In this document: piece by piece, positions 58,126-64,000 of the stretch | Position numbering within the stretch: position 1 is the stretch's first letter | Layout: every line of letters starts with the position of its first letter | Assembly: GCA_951394405.1 (NCBI GenBank) | Contig: OX596340.1 | Location: 2,418,001-2,482,000, forward strand | DNA: 64,000 nt | DNA from: Coprinellus micaceus | Taxonomy: Eukaryota; Basidiomycota; Agaricomycetes; Agaricales; Psathyrellaceae | Reading direction: 5' to 3' | Notes under the pieces: model-generated | What the model was told of the DNA's origin: nothing | What the model saw: only the letters and a program-made list of their open reading frames with translations | Database searches by the model: none | Program-made: the position numbers and the translations under genes

Positions 58126-58427
58126 CGTGTAGCCCTTGTCGCCTCAGGAAAGGTAAGGGGAATCCAGGGGGAATAGATCAATTGGTAAGGAAGGGAAAAC
58201 GGGAGAAATATATGGGCTGAGATCCGCTTCGTACCAGCCCATAAAAGTGAAGTGCCGGAAATCAACCGTCCGGACGGCCAGCGCAAGAACGTCCGACCAT
58301 CCATCGATTATCTGCGTTCCCAGCTCGGATTCTATCCGACCAATAAATCAGTCCCATCCCCATCCACGTTCGAACTCCTTGCGAATCATCGTTACACGCA
58401 GAAACGCACAGAAACGCACCTGTCGCA

Positions 58428-61400
58428 ATGTCCGAGAGCAACAACGTTCAGACAAGCGCCAACGAAGGCCCAAAGGAAGCTGTATTCGTACCCTTGAACG
58501 AGATGATGGAGGCGCTCGAGTTGGTAGAGACACTCCTGGTCGAGGCGGTGACCTGGAAAGCGGAGGGCATGGATCTCATCGAAGCGCGCCGTGTTTTAGT
58601 CGATTCAACCGTGAGTGTCAATAAGACTAGCTTTGTCAAGGAGCATCGCACACTAACGGACTTGTCTCACCCAGCTGATCCTCCTGTGGGGCCAGAAAAT
58701 TCACGGTCGCGACTATCCCCGCAGCCCTGGCCTCGATCTTTGGCTCGAGGAGATAAAGCTACGACGATTGGAGTACACCAAGTCTGAAACGGCCAAGCTA
58801 GATCTTACCCTATTCCTCAAGAAAGAGTTCCAGGAAGCATATCGCATCGCCTGCTTGGACATCGCAGCCAAGTCCATCAATCACACTACAGACGCGAACG
58901 AAACCCCCCGAGCGAAAGCAACCGAACCCGTCAAGGGACCTCTCGCGCCAGTCAAGGAGACCTTTACAGCGAACGCCGCCACGAAGTGCATACCCGCGAA
59001 CGCCGCCCAGGCCGGCACCATTGCAAACGCTATCAAAGTCCCATCGACTGCGAACGACGGCAATGCGGCGATCGTCGAGGCAAAGCCCCAAGGCAAACAA
59101 GCGAAATCCAAGGCGGCGATTGAACCCAAGGTGATCCAGCTAGCCCAGTCCAGCGTCGGTGGGAATCGAGGGGCTACATCGGGGGGTAATTCAAGCGAGG
59201 ATATGGATGTTGACGATGAACCCGAGATGGGGAAACCGCCGAAAGTCAAGGGAAGCACGAGACAGTTGCTCAAGAAGGCCGAAATAGGGGACGACGAGAC
59301 CCAAACGGAGGGAACGGGGACGGTGACGGACGAGGGAGGGTCTGAGGATGGAGAGGGTGAAGACGATATCGACGTCGAGGGGAGCGAAACGCAGACCGAC
59401 GACGCCACCGACCGCATCAACTATGGCTCCGAAATTGACAGGGCGGGCACCGTAGAGAAGAGGGCACAAGAATTCGAGGAAGCTCACGACCGACAGACAC
59501 AGAAGCGCCGCAAGCTCTATAAATCGCCGAAGAAGAACAAGAGGCCGTCTCGGGGAATCGTCCAGGGTGGATCCCAGCTAGAAATCAACGTCGAGGCATG
59601 CGAGCTTTGTGCAGAGACGCCCGGTCAAATCTGCTTCAAGCAAGATCCTCTAATTCTGAAGCGCCCGGCAATCTGCTGTTTGCCTTGCAGGCAGAGGCAG
59701 AAGAAGTGTTCTTTACGGCCTGTAAAGGCTTCCGGAGAAGATGGTGACACCCCAGAGGTGGAGGGTGATCGACTCGAAGAGGAGGACGCGCAGAACGGAC
59801 CTGCTGAAGGGGGGCGGGAGCGGGAGTCAGTCGTGATTGGGGACAAGAAGGAAGAAGATAACGAGGGTGAACGTACGAGAGCCGTGGAGAAAGGGGGATC
59901 GACGATCCAAGGTGACGTGGGGAGCCAGTTTGAAAGTCGGAAACCGAGGGCGATCGAAGGGGCAGGGAAGGCGGCGAGCAAGGCAGCGGTGAAAGATGGG
60001 GCGAAGGACTTGAACCAGGGCATGAGTAGGGCGAACGCGGTGGTGAGGGTTCACACCAACAACATCGGTACCCACCCATCCGATCTCGAGAAAGGGGCCG
60101 AGAGTGGCGGACATAGCCGCACGACATCCAAGAGAGGGAAGGCGGTCCACGCGAAGTCCGTCCAATCAGCCGGGGCCACAGAAAGGCAAGCATCTCGTCC
60201 CAGGGCCAGCGCACCTGTCCAGATGGAGTCGACCAACGGCCAACACAGCGGTTCTACCACTACTAGCCGACCCAAACAGGCTGCGACCTCCAAGCCCGGC
60301 GGCGAAGACTTACTGGATGGAAAGGATTCTGAGGGAGGAAGCGTGCAGATAGTCAGCAAGAACTCCCGCGCACGCTCAGCTGTACGTGGAGATCTATGTT
60401 TATCCATTGGGCCGAGTACTCACATTAACTTCAGAACGTGGAGCAAGTGACGACTAGCTGGGGAAAGCGATCGGAGGGACCTGCGAACGAGATGGACGTC
60501 GACAAGAATGAACAAAGGCAGACAAGTTTGGTGAGTTATACGCATCACGTTACCCGTCTCCAAACCTTATTCAAAATGATGTTCAGGTCCCTACCTTCCG
60601 CAGAGTTGCCCCAGGCGGTGTCGACGAGGCGACCCAGAGACCGTTGCCAGGTTCAATCGTCAGGATAGCAGACGATCAGGTTGCTCTCGAGTCCAGGGTG
60701 ACGGACGTCGATAGCCAGCTGAGGGTAGTCAATCGCCGCCTCCAACAACTCGATGGTCAATATGCGGCCGCCAACAGCGCGATATCCGGCATCTCAACAA
60801 CCCAAACTCAGGACCGGGGTGCCTATCATGACCAACTGCGAACCCTGGAGGATAATATCAACAAGCAAGGCGACGCCCTTCGAGTTAACAACGCGTTCGT
60901 CGAGACCGTGTCTCAAAGGGCTAACGCGATCGAAGCTCACCATGGAAGCCGCCTCTCTCTCCTCGAAGGTCGACACCCCCCTGCCATGACCACTCCCACT
61001 GGAGAAGGAGACACGGATATCCCCAGCTTGATACGCCAGTTCGAGAACATGTTGAAACAACATCGCGACAACGTCAAGGCCGACCTCGAAGAGTCAATTA
61101 CAGCGCTGGAGAAACGACTTGATCTTTGGTGGACTACTGCGATTGGACTCCCCTCTTCCCCCCTGCCCTTCGCTATTCCTGAAGACCAACCCATCCCGGC
61201 AGTGAACCCGCTCAATCAAACGAGAGCTCACGTCGAGTGGCCGAACCAAGCCTTGTCGGCCCCAAATGCAACGCGAGGGAGTGGAACTCACGACAGTGTC
61301 CCAACCCAAGCTTGCCCAAATCCTCTAACCGCCCCAGTCGGGCGCGTAGCCATGCCGCCCGCATTTCCAGGTGCTGGATTATCGACCGACCGTGACACCA

Positions 61401-62344
61401 CCTCCAGCGGGAGGGACGTCCGACACGGAGTCCCGATCGCATTCCCAACTGGGCCCGCCGCCCATTTGATCGCGCGGAATTCCCAAATTGGATTGCGTCA
61501 GGGCGGGCCGGCACACGTCCCGGTCGCCCAGGCGGCTGGCGCATATGATGGTGGATCGACGTACGTGAGGCAGCATACAGGCGCCAGTCAAGATCTCTCG
61601 CATCGATCGGTATCAGCCTCAGCACCACACGCCCCACCCGTATTCACACCCCAGCAGCATCAAGCTACGGGGTACGACGCCGGTCATACATCCAGTGGAC
61701 ATGGCGGCGAAGCGGGCCAACAGGTTCCTCAAGCACTGGCAATCGGTCATAATAAAGATAGCACGCACGCATATTCTGCCCATGCACAGAACCCGCCTAT
61801 CCCCGCAGTCGATCCACAGGCCTCGTCACGATATCACTCAGCTTCAGCGCCTCACCATGATCAGGCTCATGGAAACACTTATGGATACGGGCCCCTCCTA
61901 CCCGACAACGCCTCACCACAAGACGCTGATCGGATGCAGGATGCGAATGAATCTGGAATGCCGGAGCAAGACGGGGGGAATTCATACGAATACGGCAACA
62001 TCCCACCAGGAGGTATGACGGCGTATCTGCAGGCGCCCCTGACAGGCATTTCCCTGTCTGGTGACCCTTCCATCTCCCGGAGGGTCCCAGCTCATCATTC
62101 CAGAAGGGCGGCGACCGGTTCCACCAATCAAGGTGCTTCCATGAAGACCTCCTCTCTGTCAAGCGCGAGTACAGCCTCTCGTGCGACCAACGAAGCGAAC
62201 TTTGCAAGTGCCCCTCCTCGACCATCTACTATCACCTCTGTGGGTGGGGGGTCCGCCTACTGGGCTGATCCCGGTTCCCCTCTGACAGAGACTCCTTCCA
62301 CCGACATTGGTTCGTCGGCTCCTTCGAACAAGCGCTGTAGGTAA
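58428..62344 (+). CDS. Large protein with Zn2Cys6-like Cys cluster and coiled coil
   Basis: Four exons (58428-58610, 58675-60381, 60435-60530, 60587-62344) encode about 1,247 residues. Residues 1-160 are helical and charged (LNEMMEALELVETLLVEAV, WGQKIHGRDYPRSPG). Residues about 160-360 are acidic, disordered. Residues 370-406 hold six or seven cysteines as C-x2-C-x7-C-x14-C-x2-C-x6-C, ending CLPCRQRQKKCS, which looks like a fungal binuclear zinc cluster with its two halves in swapped order. After more disordered sequence a coiled coil follows (VALESRVTDVDSQLRVVNRRL, first 18 counted; then LRTLEDNINKQGDALRV), and then a long Pro/His/Ser tail ending SSAPSNKRCR. DNA binding is possible but unproven. 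Confidence 0.6.
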
Positions 62345-62717
62345 TAGATTCGGTGATCAACATTGTTCCCCCGTCTTCCTTGTTCCGCCCTCTCCGCGTA
62401 TATTCCTTCTCGTACGTCTCTAGTGGGTCCATAGCTTTTATATATATGACCGTGCCGACCCCAACCAAGCGTCCTCTCACCTCGCAAACTGGTTGCTCCC
62501 AGGATAGGAAGACTAAGGTACCGCCTCGGCGGATCTATTGGTATATCTCGCTAGATAGAAGGTGGCGCACGACAGCCGCATTGCCAATGCTCATCCTCGG
62601 CGTGTTTCCCTCTACAAGGGTCCTCGCAAACACCAGTCACTTAATATATATAGGTGCGGCGTGTTGATAAGCAGAGCTCCTCAAACCATTCGTTCGCAAC
62701 CCATCCACCTCGACTCA
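62345..62717. other. Spacer and promoter
   Basis: Between the large gene and the first small coiled-coil gene. TATATATA-like tract at 62437-62448 and again near 62644. Nothing coding. Confidence 0.4.
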
Positions 62718-63230
62718 ATGCCACCCAAGACATCCCCCGATTTCTTGAAGCTCGTCACCTTGGCAGACGATCGAGTTCAACAAACTCGGTCAATCAACAG
62801 CGAGCTCAGGCTTGCGCTTGACAGCGTTACCGCACGCAACGAGCAGCTGTTCGCGGATGTTGCGGACCAGATCAACAGGCGTATCATCCTTATCGAGCAG
62901 AACCAGGGATTAGTGAAGCAGCTCGCAGAGAGCTATCACAAGCAGAACGAGCTGATGCGCAAGAATGTCGAGCTTCTGGAGGAGATAGAGAGGCTGAAGG
63001 AGTGGATCGGGGACTTCATAGACCGGCATGGCCATATCGAAGGGTTGGCGGAGTCCCTTCAGGGGAGCGCGGAGGAACTCAGTTACCACACGGAGGCTGT
63101 GATCTCCCTCATTGAGACGCTCAACGAGAAGGACAAGGCGCTGGACGAATCCATCAAGCACATTGAAGACCGGCAGGAGGAGCAAGCGAACGCGCTTGCT
63201 GCATGTACGTGCGGCAAAGTCAACTCTTGA
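62718..63230 (+). CDS. Small coiled-coil protein 1
   Basis: A single exon of 170 residues, MPPKTSPDFLKLVTLADD to CTCGKVNS. It is almost wholly helical with heptads (NELMRKNVELLEEIERL, SLIETLNEKDKALDES). No signal peptide or membrane segment. The next gene is another small coiled-coil protein in the same orientation, so they may be distant paralogues. The ATG at 62718 follows TCA and is preferred to an upstream in-frame ATG at 62562 whose added 52 residues look non-coding. Confidence 0.6.
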   Translation: MPPKTSPDFLKLVTLADDRVQQTRSINSELRLALDSVTARNEQLFADVADQINRRIILIEQNQGLVKQLAESYHKQNELMRKNVELLEEIERLKEWIGDFIDRHGHIEGLAESLQGSAEELSYHTEAVISLIETLNEKDKALDESIKHIEDRQEEQANALAACTCGKVNS

Positions 63231-63582
63231 TGAGTAAGTAGCCTATGGTACGACCACGGCCTTCCTATGACAAGACTTGTCACTGATGATTTCGAACGCC
63301 GTAGCTTCATATTCGGGCTTGGCATTATGCCCCTGACACCCGTGCCCACCTTGTAGAGTACTACCTTGTACCGTCGCCAACTTTTAATTTATTCTAAGGC
63401 CATTTAGTGCTGATCGCGAACCGGAGTGTTTGTACTTGGGGGTTGTACGACCCTTATTCCGTGAACCCTGCACTCTCTAAGTGATCGAATGGTTGGGTGC
63501 GGACCGAACCGACAACGTGCTAACCACAATAAATTCAGAGCGTCCCCGCCGACGATGCATCACACTCCCATTCTTACTCTCC
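63231..63582. other. Spacer and promoter
   Basis: Between the two small coiled-coil genes. No gene; a 34-codon upstream extension of the next ORF is open but unlikely to be coding. Confidence 0.4.
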
Positions 63583-63993
63583 ATGTCCATTAAACCTACC
63601 TCCTCCAAGGGGTCCACCCCTGAGATGCCCTCCCCCACCTCCTCGCAAAGTTCCGTCCTTTCTGCCACAGAGTCTGTGCTGCTTGCCAGCCTCGATGAGG
63701 ATCCTCGAGGCTCTCGACAGTCCCTAATGAACGTCATCGGAGATCAAGCTCGAGAGATCGCTCGACTGCAAATAATCATCGCGCGCCACGAGCTCAAGGA
63801 ACGCCAGGGGTGCCTGTCCGCTATACTAGGTCGCCTCGCGAACGCCGTCGAAGATCTCGTCAAAACGGAGGCCGGTGGTATTAGTCAGGGGCTGGAAGAG
63901 CTGGTGGAAATGTTTGCTGAGTCGAGGGAGGCGATCGAGGAACTGGGGCGTTCGGAGGCCAAGATGCTTGGTTCCTTGGTTGGAATCCTCTGA
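63583..63993 (+). CDS. Small coiled-coil protein 2
   Basis: A single exon of about 136 residues starting MSIKPTSSKGSTPEMPSP. A Ser/Thr/Pro-rich head of about 45 residues is followed by helix (IGDQAREIARLQIIIARHEL, LEELVEMFAESREAIEEL) and an end at MLGSLVGIL. Function unknown. Composition and layout resemble the gene just upstream. The start was placed at the internal ATG with CTCC-ATG context because residues before it are not helix-like and cross a likely promoter. Confidence 0.55.
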   Translation: MSIKPTSSKGSTPEMPSPTSSQSSVLSATESVLLASLDEDPRGSRQSLMNVIGDQAREIARLQIIIARHELKERQGCLSAILGRLANAVEDLVKTEAGGISQGLEELVEMFAESREAIEELGRSEAKMLGSLVGIL

Positions 63994-64000
63994 CGCAGGT

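Noticed and set aside
1..64000. CRISPR array, integrated virus, intact transposon or biosynthetic cluster
   Set aside because: No regular direct repeats with spacers, no capsid or integrase, no transposase or complete reverse transcriptase, and no NRPS, PKS or terpene synthase core enzyme were seen.

Overview
The window is nuclear DNA of a filamentous basidiomycete, most likely an Agaricomycete. The evidence is dense genes on both strands, nearly every gene split by introns of about 47-60 nt (GT-AG, a few GC-AG), Kozak-type starts, and typical mushroom families: expanded MYND, BTB and F-box proteins, DUF2235 hydrolases, small secreted Cys-rich proteins and an RNase H fragment. No bacterial, viral or intact transposon gene was recognised. 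The species cannot be named from the sequence. Coding spans run from first to last coding base and include introns; splice sites were placed by hand from reading frame, consensus and family alignment from memory.

Layout. 0-6 kb: 3' end of a Hos3-like histone deacetylase, a mitochondrial S-adenosylmethionine carrier, a small coiled-coil protein, unresolved ORFs and a secreted PPKP-repeat protein. 7-23 kb: two full-length ABCC transporters in the same orientation, separated by an F-box protein and a steroid-5-alpha-reductase-family enzyme. 23.5-30.3 kb: an intron-containing tRNA-Gln, sulfite oxidase, the tRNA-splicing endonuclease subunit Sen15, a 2-oxoglutarate/Fe(II) oxygenase and a MYND protein. 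30.4-40.4 kb: a tiny CYSTM-like Cys-rich protein, a BTB protein, a large disordered Ser/Pro-rich protein, an NTF2-like protein and a secreted Cys-rich protein. 41-50 kb: a MAPKK-like pseudokinase divergent from an Orc6-like gene, a single-pass membrane protein and AMP deaminase. 50-57 kb: two DUF2235 hydrolases flanking a GH43 glycosidase, the second abutting an RNase H fragment. 57-64 kb: four unrecognised, probably lineage-specific genes, including a protein of about 1,247 residues with a Cys cluster and a coiled coil.

How the genes relate. Most are unrelated housekeeping or lineage-specific genes. Meaningful pairings are the two duplicated families (ABCC, DUF2235), whose copies differ in intron content, and Sen15 lying near a tRNA that needs intron removal. 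The most unusual observations are the pseudokinase with all three catalytic motifs degraded, very short exons (11, 15 and 20 nt), GC-AG introns present in only one member of each duplicated pair, and the nonamer TAAGCGCCC found seven times, always between genes. I found no clearly new multi-gene system.
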